Positions 24,290-35,504 of a DNA stretch of 64,000 bases are shown here, one piece after another (position 1 is the first letter of the stretch; every line of letters starts with the position of its first letter). Location of the stretch: the NCBI GenBank assembly GCA_027946555.1, contig JAPEVC010000001.1:310001-374000 (forward strand). The letters run 5' to 3'. The position numbers and the translations under genes were made by a program. The notes beneath the pieces were generated by a model. The model worked only from the letters and a program-made list of their open reading frames with translations. It had not been told where the DNA came from and made no database searches. The stretch is from Gnomoniopsis sp. IMI 355080 (taxonomy: Eukaryota; Ascomycota; Sordariomycetes; Diaporthales; Gnomoniaceae).

Positions 24290-26327
24290 GGTGCCTCCCT
24301 TGTCAGGCGGCCTGGAGAAATGTAAGCAGGAGTCTTTTGGAGCCAAGGCCTCCGGGAACAAACCCATAGTCAGGAAAGGGATTCCTGCCGGACCAGTATC
24401 TCCGTAATGCCCTGCGTATCTCAGCGCCAGTTCTGCAACCCACGGGTGTATTGTTACGGGGTGAAAAATACCATTCGCCCCTGTCTGTTCGGTGAAAAGC
24501 AGCAGAATCTTCTTTCCTCTTTGCTACTGGGGTGATTCGACTGGGATCGGTACGACGTTCGGCAGCACGGAGGGTAGGAGGTGGTCTGTTACAGTCAACC
24601 ATGTTAGATGTTCCTTCACTTCCAGGCTGCAGTGCTGGCTTGCTAATACTCACAGCGCCGTGGTTCCTGGACAAGTCTTCTTTTCTGTTGTTGCGCTACC
24701 AGGTGTAGAAGTCTCGGCTGCGGAAAAGAAGGGTGGCGGTTGTGGGGGCTTCTCGAAGGAGGAGAGTTGTCAGTGAGAAGTTGGCTTGTCGTTTTCTGGG
24801 GCGTCGCTCTTGACCGCGTTGCCCCAAGCGTATCCCAGCAAAATTGCCCCACTCTGCAGGGTGGAGGTGACTTCAGATGCACATCACCCTTCCGGCTTCA
24901 CTTAGAGTGGACAAACGGGAATGATAAACATAAGCTGTGAATACGATGGAAGGCTTTGAAGAAGTTCCTTCACCTTGGAGTGCAATCTCTGATGGAGGAA
25001 ACGAGAGTGGGGGGAAGTTGCCTGAGTTGGCAAAGGGCAGCCAGAGCAGCTCACCTGTGACCTAGAAGCCATCCTGCTGCATACACCTGCACATCTGCAT
25101 CACAGAACAGCTGTTTGCCTTCGTAATGGGCTTGGTTATGATTATATGGAAACTTTCGAGCAAGAGGTGACATGACTACTATATCTCTAAAAAAGGTAAA
25201 AGAAGAGCTTCATTTGACAAACAGTCTTCAAAGAAGCTTGTGCAGGATAAAAGACGTGTTACTGAACAAAAGCAAAACTAAGCCAGGTAGCAATAAGCAT
25301 GAGATTTCTTCGGCTTTCTGCATATCTGCCACTAGAAGGCTTTCCTGGCCCTGGAAGATCCGATACCATTGCAGACGACTCCAGGTAGTCATCTGCTCCT
25401 TTGCTTCTTCCTGTCACTTTCCCACCCTGCCACTCAGCTCATTATTTGAGCAGCTGGTATCAGAACCTGGGAAATGACAATCTTGAGAGTTTCAAAATTA
25501 GTATGTCCCTGCTGTCCATACCAAACCCACTCTACATAGCACTCACATCATAAAAGGACATCTTAGGTTGACTGCTGTGTCAAATTTAAATCAAATCGGC
25601 CATGAATCAAGACCCAGACTGCATAAAACCAGCTAGTAGTAACCTTGGAACTCATGTACGTGATGTCCAGCCCTGGCAAATCACCCTATTACCTCCACAG
25701 CTCAGGCATCTGGCGCACCACCAATCACCTCGGCTACCAGTCTCTTTGGTACATTCTTTCCATCCTAGACGTAAAATTTGCTGCATACCAGAATTTGGTA
25801 TCCAGCAGCATCATGTTGCCATTTTTTGGATATAGCAAACAGACGGAAGTCATTCAGAAGTTATAGACAAATTTGATGATTCCTAGCTGTTGGCTCAATC
25901 ATTGGCAATCAGGCCAGATACATATTCTTGGGGCGTAATGGCCGTTGAAGTATCGAAAATGCCTGCAGATAAGTCCTCATGGCTGAAGAAGAATAACGCC
26001 GTAGCCGTTTTCGGGCTGCTGACTTCAGTACCATCAAATCCTGCAGGTTCAACTGCCAATGTTTATTGTGTCGTGTTTGCAATCTCAAAGGCAGGCTTAC
26101 AGGCCGTTGTCCGAGATGGATTTAGCCCAAGGCTGCGAGGACCCAGGTGCTGATATCTGTCTATGTGTGAAAAGGGGAACCATCCTCCATGATTAGGCAG
26201 TTCTCGGCGCCATATATGAAACTTTGTTGAATCTAGCTCGATCGAACTAGAGTTAGTATGACGGATGTCGCAGATTTCGACCAGAAGTTTCTTTGAAGCT
26301 GTGACAAGAGCATAAATCTCCTGCGGC
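24290..26327. other. Gene-poor region between ULP2 and RTT103
   Basis: About 2 kb. The ULP2 promoter lies at its left; a 123-codon minus frame at 24303-24674 overlaps that promoter and is not supported. From about 25130 to 26160 the sequence is more AT-rich than its flanks. Three short plus-strand frames near 25600-26150 look weakly protein-like (SLWYILSILDVKFAAYQN; RPDTYSWGVMAVEV), but they are broken by stops and match nothing I know. They could be a decayed gene. Confidence 0.4.
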
Positions 26328-27728
26328 CTACCCGCGGATCATCTCGTCAATATCGGGATCTATGCCAACGTTGCCGAGCTCAGGAATTTCGTCGCCGTTC
26401 TCAACCTTTCGCTTCTTTGACCCATTAGTCGACACAGGTACGGCCGAGTATTGGGATGCCAGGGTGGAAAGTGCTTCAAGGCCAGCAGCCTGGGGGAAGG
26501 TAGACGGCTGTGCAGAAGCTGGAGTTGGCTCAAACGTAGGGGCGGCAGGCTCGGGCTCGTAGAAGTCGGCGTCGTCTGATACGGGGGGAGGCGTCAATGC
26601 CTCGACCTCGGGCCTATCGAGCTCGGGCTTCGGGCTGGCTGACTTGGGGCCGCGATTGACGGTGTCCTGGTCGGACAGGCCGCGCATGATGGCCATTTCA
26701 ACGTCCTGTTTCTTCTTCTCAATCTCAGATTTCCTTTCCACAAGCTCCGCAAGCTGTCTTTCCTCGGCGTCCAAGGTTGTCTTGTTGGTGTCGAGCAGCT
26801 TCTCCAGGGCTCCGATTAGGTCCTTGCGAGTCTTGACGCACTCTGCAACGGCAACCTCGGCGGTGGCGAGCGACTTCATCAGGCCGTTTAGTCGTGCAGC
26901 GAAAACGTTGGCGGAGGGTGTTGGCTGGTCCGGATCAGTGTTCTTGATGTATTCCTGAGAGGCAGTACTAGTCTTTGCCTTGCATGACATAGCCAACTTG
27001 GACACCGTCGAGGCCGGCGCAATCAGGGGCATCAGTTCAGACGGTACAGACGGTCCGCCGATAGTAGCGTTATTAACTCCACTCTTGCCCGCGCCTCTAG
27101 CTTTGTCAAGATCTGTGGAATTTGTTAGACTTATGCATGTCATGAGGGACATAGTATCCATACCATCAATTCTAGTCTCGATAGCAGCCTGGATGGGCTC
27201 TTGAAAGACTGCCCTGTCCCTCCAGACCTCAATGACCCGCCGAACCTTGTTTTGGACATCGGGTGTAGCTCCCTTGTAGGTGACAGCAGCAGCCTCAGCA
27301 ATTATGGGGGCAAATGCCAGGGGAAAGTCGTCCTTGTGACGGGCCTTTGATTGTTGGACCACCTCTGCAGATGTGAAGGCCAGTTAGGTCATCCGATGTC
27401 ATATCTATAGCCAGTGCGCCTGTTTTAGACCAGTTTGAAAGGGAGTACATACCATTGCTGAGATAGATCAAGTTTAAGCGGCGTGTACTTGGGGACTCCT
27501 TCAGCTTCTGGAACCAGATCTGAACAGAGCGCTCAGCATGGCGTCTATGCAGAATATGTGTTAGCAAATTGAGAAAGAGAACTTCATGACAAGTCCAAAC
27601 CAAATGCAAACGGGGGAGAGGCATTCATACCTGTGAAACATAATCCATTGGGCACAGGTGGCAATGCTGTCGTGGCTCTCATTCAGGGCAGAAAGACGAG
27701 CCAAGACTGCATCATCATTGTAGGCCAT
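26328..27728 (-). CDS. RTT103: CID-domain protein, Rtt103 family (RNA polymerase II CTD reader)
   Basis: Rtt103 binds Ser2-phosphorylated RNA polymerase II CTD and acts with the Rat1 exonuclease in transcription termination. Exons 27728-27631, 27544-27453, 27364-27164 and 27112-26328; all introns are canonical and in frame, 391 aa. Residues 1-135 form the CTD-interacting domain: MAYNDDAVLARLSALNESHD, CAQWIMFHRRHAERSVQIWF, then LNLIYLSNEVVQQSKARHKD, FPLAFAPIIAEAA and VIEVWRDRAVF. A coiled coil follows at about 200-270 (TTLDAEERQLAELVERKSEI). The tail is Pro/Ala-rich and has a basic KKRKVE motif that could be a nuclear signal. Divergent from the clathrin light chain gene. Confidence 0.92.
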
Positions 27729-28443
27729 GTTGACAGAATTTGTGTGGGGGCTGGTTGTGGTGTATCAATTGTTGGGTTCAGGTTTGCAAGCATACGCCTC
27801 GGATGCCGAGTCTATGAGGCCAGCCTGACTATCAGGTAGAGATTTTATGCTTGGAAATATGCTTTAGGGATCTTGAGGACAGGTGCCTGGCAAGTTGGCC
27901 TTCTGTCTAGATGGACTTTCTCTGAAAAGAAGGACCTGAAGATGGATGCAAGTCCAAGCTTGATGCTGAGACGTTACGAAGGGATGCACCTGGTGTTCCG
28001 GCTTGGACAGATTCAAATCACCCAGAGTGCCCAGTCCTGCCAAATTGTTTTCAGTGATAAGAAAGCTCCCACTACTTGTTGGATGGACTCTTCATGCGAT
28101 GAGAAAAAAGTGAGGGTGGGGGTGTGTGAGGCCGGGAAGAAGATCAACAAACAACACTTTATAGGAAATGGGCTCCATCTGTCCAACACACTAGATCGCA
28201 ATAGGCATAGTGCCCACTGCCCCTGTCAGTGCCCCAATTGCCAGGTATGTAGGTCTGCGACCAGCACATGCTGGGACTACCTCAGTTGCAACCACTCTCC
28301 TTCTTTGGACCCATTATCCATCTACCACTCAACACATTCCAACTCTTCCTCCTCTATTCCAGTCGATCAAGATACACAACCGACCACAGCACCATCAGAT
28401 ACCTCACTTACACACATTGTCCACACCAGTCGTCAACATCAGC
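27729..28443. promoter_or_regulatory. Bidirectional promoter of RTT103 and clathrin light chain
   Basis: 715 bases between divergent start codons. The 150 bases before the clathrin gene are C/A/T-rich with few G, typical of a fungal leader (CACTCAACACATTCC type). No gene or RNA recognised. Confidence 0.5.
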
Positions 28444-29320
28444 ATGGCGGACCGCTTTCCGTCCCTTGAGGACTTCGATTCTGGAGGTGAGCTTGCGCCA
28501 GGCGCCAGTATCCCCTTCTACCCACCCAGCTTTGGGCAGCTTTACTAATGCCGGACGCTTTCTTCCAGCCCAGACCGACCTTGCCAATCCATCCGCCGAT
28601 CCTTCTACCGACGACTTCCTTGCCCGCGAGAAGGCCATCCTGGGTGACGATGCAGACAAGTTCGCGACCGCTGAGGACGACGCCGCATTCCAGACGGGCG
28701 GTGATGATGATTTGCTTGGCGGCGGCGATGAGACAGCACAGTTCGAGTCGCAATTCCCTGACCTTTCAGGTCCCAACGAGGTCCGTCACCTTGCCCAAGG
28801 CGTTTAAGAACAACCCCCAACACAAATGAGAGCTATACTAACACTCAGTGCTTCACAGGCAGTCGCACCCGGTGGTGCCATCACCAGCCAAGGTCCTTCT
28901 GTGAGCTACAACTCAGGCTATCAGGCTTACGCAAACGAGGAAGCGGAGGAGGAGCCCGAGGTAATCAAGGAGTGGCGGGCGAAGCGAGACGAGAGCAACG
29001 CCAAGCGGGCAGAGCAATTTGCGCGGCAGCGGGAGGAGACCGTCGCTGAGGCCCAGCGCAATATCGACGATTTCTACGAGAACTACAACAGCAAGAAGGA
29101 AAAGACGATTGCATCCACGCGCAAGGATGCCGAGCAGTTCTTGGCCTCCCGCGAGGACACAACGTCGGGCGGCACCTCTTGGGAGCGCATCTCCAAGATT
29201 GTGGATGTCAGCGGAAAGGGTGGCAAGGGCGGGGCTGCAGGCTCTGGCAAGGAGCGCTTCCGTGAGCTGCTGACCAGTCTCCGCAAGGACGAGAAGGCTC
29301 CTGGAGCGACCGGCTACTAG
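28444..29320 (+). CDS. CLC1: Clathrin light chain
   Basis: Light chain of the clathrin triskelion, acting in vesicle coats at the Golgi and plasma membrane. Exons 28444-28486, 28569-28780 and 28859-29320; introns of 82 and 78 bases restore the frame, 238 aa. The start MADRFPSLEDFDSG joins AQTDLANPS; this is the fungal light-chain N-terminus. Acidic FLAREKAILGDDADKF and GQFESQFPDL-like blocks follow. The heavy-chain binding helix is EEEPEVIKEWRAKRDESNAK, RAEQFARQREETVAEAQRNI and DDFYENYNSKKEKTIASTRK. The C-terminal part carries TSWERISKIVDVSGKG and ERFRELLTSLRKDEKAPGA. The second intron uses a less common donor, GTCCGT. Confidence 0.95.
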
Positions 29321-29824
29321 TCACTGTCGACGTCGCTGCCCTCTCCCTCCCCTGCGTCTCTGCACTCGTCCAGCTATCTCAACGGCCAGCCCGTGCATAT
29401 TGAGCACTCGCCTGGTTACATGAATATGAATGATCATGACCTGCACGTTCAGGAAGACTCTCAGGGTAGTCTCATCTAGACTTCCTTAACGGGCAGCATC
29501 ATCACGTACCCTATCAAGGCTTGCAAGCCGCACTTTCGCAGGATGGGATTCGCATTACTTGTAATTTAGACGGCCATGGTTTTGGGGCGTGGACAACAAA
29601 AGGCATTCGGCAAATATGGCGCAAGTGACGGTCAGCCTCCTCGGCTCGGCTGATTGTACTTGAAGGGAAGCTACTGTCAGTTTAGATTGATCATAATGGA
29701 ATGAGAATCGCAATATGGTCCACAGGTGTCTATTACAGCCTTGCGCTGATGCTCTGCCTTCGGTCGTGCTTTGTCATCCTCCTATAAAGTACAGCCCCGT
29801 GTCTCCGTTGCCTCTCGCTCAGGC
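29321..29824. other. Convergent spacer between clathrin light chain and COX7
   Basis: About 500 bases holding two 3' untranslated regions. Nothing else seen. Confidence 0.5.
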
Positions 29825-30370
29825 TTAGGCCTTTCCGAACCAGGTGTTGTAGCCCGCAACCTTGCGGCCCATGGCGTACATTGAAGCTGTTACCAAAGTG
29901 TCAGTGATGTCGCTCTTCCTCAATAGCGATCGACTTAAGCGTAAATCGGGAGGGCTTACCGGCGGTAGTAGCCCACATGACTGTTACGAAAGGCACGTAG
30001 AGAATGGTGCTTCTGGGGTGCTGCGAGAATAACCATGTCTAGTCAGCCGATCTGTTCTCATGCTTGTCTCGTGGTTCTTCCTCCCCCTCTTCCTCGCTCA
30101 ATCGGGCTCCTCGGGCAAAGAGCACTACTGATGGGCAGCCTCACAATTCTCCAGATGCGCTGGTGCGACCGGTAGGCAGCCTGGTAGGTACGCTGGTACT
30201 CGGGAACCTTGTTGGGGGCATTAATGAAGCCTCTGGATCGTCACAGTAAGGTCAGCTTTCTGCGTCTGGTCTGTGTTGGGTCGTATCGGGAAGGGGCTGA
30301 TTGGCCATTGCTGCAGGGCTGTAGCAAGAGCATGAGTATCGCCTGGGGTATTACGTCGTACGTACGCCAT
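29825..30370 (-). CDS. COX7: Cytochrome c oxidase subunit VII (Cox7)
   Basis: Small inner-membrane subunit of respiratory complex IV; its exons are too short for simple ORF finding. Exons 30370-30366 (ATGGC), 30232-30145, 30020-29960 and 29886-29825; 71 aa. The protein starts MAGFINAPNKVPEYQRTYQA and has HQRIWRIHPRSTILYVPF, matching the WWRHPRSALYLYPF block of yeast Cox7. A single membrane segment (ILYVPFVTVMWATTAASMY) and a tail ending GYNTWFGKA follow. All four junctions are canonical (GTACGT, GTGAGG, GTAAGC donors) and keep frame. It is divergent from another probable mitochondrial gene. Subunit naming rests on the HPRS motif and size. Confidence 0.85.
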
Positions 30371-30749
30371 TTTGATTGTTGTTGTTTGATTGAGGGGAGT
30401 GTTGTCGTTGGTGAAGGAGAATCGTGACGCAAGTCTTGGTGGTTCGATACAGCGAGGTTGAATTCGGGCCCTTCGTCAATGTCTCTCGTTTAGCGCTCAT
30501 TGGGTGGAAGTGATTACTTAGTCAGCGACTTTCTGCAAGCCTCAACTCATTTTATCAAGCCGAGAATATTGCGCCAGATATTGGGGTCCGCTTCATCAGC
30601 CTGGGGCTTTCTTTCACTGATGAAATTTGTTTTGTTTCATTAATTCCTATGAGAGCATAATATAGCAACTCAACGACAAATCGTGCGCAATATTCCAGTG
30701 TTAAGATGTTTGACATTTCACTGCGACCGGTATAGCCACAAAGAAAGTT
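30371..30749. promoter_or_regulatory. Bidirectional promoter of COX7 and the mitochondrial-type gene
   Basis: 379 bases between divergent start codons. AT-rich in the middle (30600-30720). CCAAT-like sequence was not clearly seen. Confidence 0.5.
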
Positions 30750-33419
30750 ATGCAGCGCGCGCTGCTGGGCGTTGGACAGTCGCATCAAGGCAGATCGATA
30801 TTACTCAGCTCCGAGTGGCCAAAATTCTTGGTCAAGCTTGATGAGATAACGAGGGCGAGCCTGACGTTGCGTCTGACTTCGAGGCGCCACATATCTTTTC
30901 CTGGCTTCATACCTCATTTACCCCCAGAACAACATGCCAGGACGGCGGTCGAGGGTCTCACATCACATGGGCGAGGACGTGGAGCTAACGATGGCGAAGA
31001 CTTTTCTTTCTCTGAGGGGCTGAAGCAGGGCATCGCCCAGACTCTGTCTAAACCACACAATCTCCCCACGGCAGATCTGCCTCGACCAGGTTCGGCGCTG
31101 TACGGAAAATGGCATTCGCTGTCCCTAGACGAAGAGAGAATGCTCCACGAGATTAATTTTAATGTCTCGGACACTACCCTTGTGAAGCACATTGATCAGA
31201 TCGGCAACGAACACGACATTGAGTTGTGGAGCTGCCTGCTCGAGTTTGCACACCGGCGCATGGGTCGCGACGGCGTCGTCATGATATGGCAGTCCGTCTC
31301 CGAGAGACGCAATCTATACCAGGTTCACGGGACTCTTGCGCAATACTTCTGGGCGATGATCTTAAATGCAGCGGTATCTGAACAGCATCTCATGCAAGAT
31401 GTGGTACGCTACGCCGAGTGGCTTTACCAGACCCATAACGTCCAATGGCCTCGGCTGTATTCGACGGTCATAGCATACCTGCTGGGGGAGTTGATGCAAG
31501 GCAGTAGGCATCAAGCCATGGGATGGAAAAGTTTGGTCATAAGATGGCATTTCGCAATGGCACCGTCTTCCGGCCCCAGCGAAGACGAATTTGCCAACTT
31601 GTTGAAGAGATTCATTCTCACACCCGAACCTATTCTACAGGATACCCTTCAGCTTCTCTACACTTCAAGTCCGTACCGATGTTTGTACGACACACTGGTT
31701 CCGTATCTTTATGCTGAGGGCCACGTCCAGCTGGCAATGAAATGGCGGACTGTCCTGATCACCTTCAGTGACCTCCCGATGTCCATGGCGGTCAGACCGT
31801 TCTTACGATATGTTGGTGGCTACTACTCGAGGACCAAGCTAACAAAGGACGAGATGAACGTGGCAGGCCTGGTCTCTAATGATACTGAGACTAACAAGCC
31901 AGACTCTGTACGTCCGGAAACAGCTATCGAAGGGCGGAATCTGAGCTATCTCATCAATCGCGTGCACGGCGAGACCTTTGGCATCACTGAAAAATCCTAC
32001 AACGACAGACTGGGAGCCAAGTGGTTCGCAAGCTCTTGGGTGTCCGTGGACTTCGCTATTAACGTCATCTACACCATGGGAATTCAAATGATTGGGCCAC
32101 TGTCGTTGCAATCAATTGCGCTGCGCGAAGGCAGTGCTGGTGGCGTTCTTCGCCGGATCGACCAGTTACAGCAGCTTAACATCGCACTGCCCAAATCGAA
32201 CTATGCCAGTGCCATCCGGCATTACGCTGCGGTTGGCGATGGCGAGGCACTTCAGGAGCTACTTCAGTCCGACGTGCACCCCGACATCTTTGATGATGAA
32301 GAAGCGCAACACAAATTGCTAGCGGATTGTCTCCGCGCAGGCGACTGGAGCACATACCGCCTTGTTTTAAATACAAAACTAGCCGTCGTATCAACCTCAA
32401 GAGCCACAGCAGCCGATGGTGTGCTGCAATCCTACATCCGCCAGCGCAATGGTCCCATGGCACTGAAAATCATGAGAGATATGTCTTCTCACAGATCTGA
32501 GCTAGGCCCAACAACAAGCCACATGCTCTCCGGCTTCATCCTCCACAGTCTCTCACCGCACGCGACCAAAGCGCACCACGACTCCAAGCAAGCCCACCGG
32601 CATATCGACCTTCAAGTGTCACTTTGCCTCCAACTCGCGGCGACCCGCTTCCCGCCCGCTGTTGAGGTCTGGCAGACGCTCCTCTATCGCCTCGGCCGCG
32701 AGAAACGCCTCGCGGACCTTGAACGCCTGTGCCTTCACATTTTGCGACTCTATACCAATCACACGACCTCCGACCAGCCCATGTGGATATCGCACATGGC
32801 TGATGTGCCCCAGATCCTGCGCTCCGAATCACCCTTCCCAAACTTCCAGACCCTCCCCCGTGATCTCCCTATACGTCACGAACAACATCCACTGCGCCAG
32901 ATCTTCGACACGCATCTCCAACAGTCCATCGTCCGTTGGGGATTCCTCTACACACCTTTCAGCCGTGCGGCCGAAGGCGCCGCGGCCACTGCGCTCAGGA
33001 GTATTGAAGGCGAGCCTAAAGGCGCGGGAAACCAGTGGCCTCCTGATGCGTTTCACCTCGCTCGTGGCATTCGATTACTCGCGATGCTCCGCAACGAAGG
33101 CATGTTCGTTAACACGCTCACGGTCAAGAAGCAAGCAGAACTGAGGCTCGTGGATCTGTACAAGGGCGAGGGACTGGCGACGTATGAGTGGGTGGGCGGC
33201 AACCCGCGGCTGTCGTGGCGGCGGCGGCAGCTGAGATTTACTCTGGCTGAGGCCAAGAGGCTGTGTGACGAGGCTTGGGGAAAGGGGGAGATTGTTTCAA
33301 GTCTGCTGGAATTGGAGAGGGATATTGAATTAACAGAGTACAAAGACAAGGTCAAGAAGCTACAGAGGCAAGTGGCGGAGATCAAGGACCCAAACTCGGC
33401 CAAGAGAAGGGGAAGGTAG
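30750..33419 (+). CDS. Large probable mitochondrial helical-repeat protein (PPR-like)
   Basis: A single uninterrupted frame of 889 aa. The N-terminus (MQRALLGVGQSHQGRSILLS, then TLRLTSRRHISFPGF) is rich in Arg/Ser/Leu and poor in acidic residues, like a mitochondrial presequence with an RHIS-type cleavage context. The rest is helical with spaced patterns such as LLADCLRAGDWSTYRLVLNT, then VLQSYIRQRNGPMALKIMRD and VWQTLLYRLGREKRLADLER. These resemble degenerate 35-residue pentatricopeptide repeats, for example in fungal RNA-processing or translation factors of mitochondria. The C-terminus has WVGGNPRLSWRRRQLRFTLA and a coiled coil. The exact family is not recognised; the gene itself is solid from length and codon regularity. 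It converges with TLG2 (206 bases apart). Confidence 0.85.
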   Translation: MQRALLGVGQSHQGRSILLSSEWPKFLVKLDEITRASLTLRLTSRRHISFPGFIPHLPPEQHARTAVEGLTSHGRGRGANDGEDFSFSEGLKQGIAQTLSKPHNLPTADLPRPGSALYGKWHSLSLDEERMLHEINFNVSDTTLVKHIDQIGNEHDIELWSCLLEFAHRRMGRDGVVMIWQSVSERRNLYQVHGTLAQYFWAMILNAAVSEQHLMQDVVRYAEWLYQTHNVQWPRLYSTVIAYLLGELMQGSRHQAMGWKSLVIRWHFAMAPSSGPSEDEFANLLKRFILTPEPILQDTLQLLYTSSPYRCLYDTLVPYLYAEGHVQLAMKWRTVLITFSDLPMSMAVRPFLRYVGGYYSRTKLTKDEMNVAGLVSNDTETNKPDSVRPETAIEGRNLSYLINRVHGETFGITEKSYNDRLGAKWFASSWVSVDFAINVIYTMGIQMIGPLSLQSIALREGSAGGVLRRIDQLQQLNIALPKSNYASAIRHYAAVGDGEALQELLQSDVHPDIFDDEEAQHKLLADCLRAGDWSTYRLVLNTKLAVVSTSRATAADGVLQSYIRQRNGPMALKIMRDMSSHRSELGPTTSHMLSGFILHSLSPHATKAHHDSKQAHRHIDLQVSLCLQLAATRFPPAVEVWQTLLYRLGREKRLADLERLCLHILRLYTNHTTSDQPMWISHMADVPQILRSESPFPNFQTLPRDLPIRHEQHPLRQIFDTHLQQSIVRWGFLYTPFSRAAEGAAATALRSIEGEPKGAGNQWPPDAFHLARGIRLLAMLRNEGMFVNTLTVKKQAELRLVDLYKGEGLATYEWVGGNPRLSWRRRQLRFTLAEAKRLCDEAWGKGEIVSSLLELERDIELTEYKDKVKKLQRQVAEIKDPNSAKRRGR

Positions 33420-33625
33420 GGTGTACACTGCAAAAGGGACCCAGTTGTCTGTTTTTTCATACTGATATGCATGATACCCACTTCAATCAAGCTGTCTGAT
33501 TTATACATACCATAGCATGTCTCTGTTCCCTGTCTCCTGAGCAGTAAAATGGTAATGATCAGACCGTGTTGGTTCTCTCATTGGATGCAAAGCAACGTTA
33601 TATGGTATCAACATTCCATTCTACT

Positions 33626-35023
33626 TCACCCCGGGTATTTCGACGGTGAATGACTTGGGTCATCCACACCTCGTCTTACCAGCCCAGAGGTTTCGAATCC
33701 TATAAGTGCGAAATGTTCCCCATTCCTAATATCTCTCACTTCTACACCTTCTTCGCCAGTGATCTCCCCAGTGACCTCATCCGCTGGGATAACCACATCT
33801 GCTGGGCTCCCACCGCCTAAACCCGCATCACTGCCACCAGAACTCCTCTTCGGCTTGATTGCCACCAAGATAATCATTCCTACCACAATCAGCAACAGTA
33901 AGAAGATGATCTTCCGCTTTGTCGTCTTCTTCTGATATCCACTGGCAATATTCAGCTCCTTGTCCGCTGCCTGCACATCTGTTGCCATGCGCTCAACATT
34001 GTAATCAATGCGATCCAACATAGTTCCCTGGTCGATGACCATATTCTGTAAATCACGGAACAGGTCTGACAGGTCGATGATGCCCTGAGCAATCTCCTCG
34101 ATCTCTCGCTCACGTTGGATAATGGCTGCGTCGTTCTTATGGAGGCGCTTCTGCGCTTGTGAGGACTGTAGGGTGGATTGGGAGAAGGACTTGTCCGTTT
34201 CGGACTCGAGGAGCGTAATGTCTGATGTGTAGCTGCTGCCGGCAATGGGCGTTGAAGAGCGGTCTGCGGAGAGAGAAGGATTTTGTATACCGCGGAGTTC
34301 TAGTCATTGGGTTAGTATAGCGTCTTGCTGGGAGGTTGGGCGTTCGGAGTGCATACTCTTCAAATAAGCACTCTGCTTCTTCCTGAATCCCGCGCTTGCC
34401 TCCTGCACCCTTGTAGCCAGGCTGACCTGTATATTTTTTGCCATGACCTCCTCCGCCTTCGACATGGTGCCAGCACCCTTCTGCTCGCGCACCATACTCT
34501 CGATCTTCTGAATACACCGATGGCAATCATGGAATCCCTTGGTGACCTCCTGCGTCAAGCCCTCAATTTCTTTCTCCTCGGACCGCTTCGTCTCCTCATC
34601 GTCGAATCCGGGCAGCACATGCTGTTGGTGCAACCGCTCCAGCTTCTGAGACTTGCGCGCCACGTCCGCGAGGATATCCGTGACCTCGTCCGTGATATCG
34701 GCCCACCGCGGCGGCAGCAGGTCCATCTCAATCACGGCGTCGCCGTCGTCGTGATAATCTGCGGCGCCCGCGGAAAGTAGGCCACGACGGTCGTCATCGG
34801 CGTTGAACAGGACCGAGGAGCCGGAGGCGGCGCCGAAGCGCTCAGGCCCGCGATCGTTGCTTGCATATTTGTTGCGGTGGGTCGGGTGGTGGGCGTAGGA
34901 TTGTCGGTAGGAGAGGTAGCTGCATACGTTTGGAGGGTCAGCGACAAAGGGGGAGGAGAGGTGTGCGCGGTTTGAGTGGGAATGCTGGGATGGGGCGTAC
35001 AGGTTGGTCCGGTCGCGCCACAT
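33626..35023 (-). CDS. TLG2: t-SNARE Tlg2 / syntaxin-16 type
   Basis: Qa-SNARE for endosome-to-trans-Golgi fusion and the Cvt/autophagy route. Exons 35023-35001, 34919-34357 and 34299-33626; 419 aa. Splicing the first intron (81 bases, GTACGC...GCTGACC...TGCAG) gives MWRDRTNLYLSYRQSYAHHP, the conserved Tlg2 start. The Habc region (PPRWADITDEVTDILADVAR through KKQSAYLKKLRGIQNP) is followed by the SNARE motif at about 275-335: REREIEEIAQGIIDLSDLFR, then DLQNMVIDQGTMLDRIDYNV with the central Gln. The membrane anchor IIFLLLLIVVGMIILVAI is followed by a luminal tail of about 75 aa, as in yeast Tlg2. The first intron has a length divisible by three and no stop. Confidence 0.93.
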
Positions 35024-35504
35024 GGCGGACGCCGAGGAGGAAGGGCGACTACTTCAATGTGGCCTCTGGGTAGCTTGTGTGGGTTGAGGGAAAGTAAGTT
35101 GTGTTGGTGCTCCTGAAGCCTTGCTGAAGCATCACATGGCCAGCTATGGTTTCCAGTGCAGAGGGGGCGCAAAGGCAGAACGTAGGGGTTGTTTCGTCTC
35201 AGGACGGCGAGAACGGTGTCAAGATCGAAATAGACGAATTGGAACTCGAATAGTAGCCAGCGAGGCTGAAGCTGGTGATTGGTGAATACGGAAGAGTAGC
35301 AGTTTAGCAGTTCAGCCCGGTCGATCAACCCCGGGTCTAGGCTAGGCTGGCCAAAAGTGACCAGAGTCCAACGGTCTGACGTCGCTTTGGGGATTGACAG
35401 TACGTCAGGGGTTCACAATGACCAACAAGGGAGTGTGTCCGTACAGTATCTATGTACCTGGATCCCTTGCAATAGCCCTTTGAATAATGATGTACCATTA
35501 CCTC

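Noticed and set aside
34325..34780. 151-codon plus-strand frame opposite TLG2
   Set aside because: Antisense of the Habc-coding exon; Leu/Arg-rich text is a by-product.
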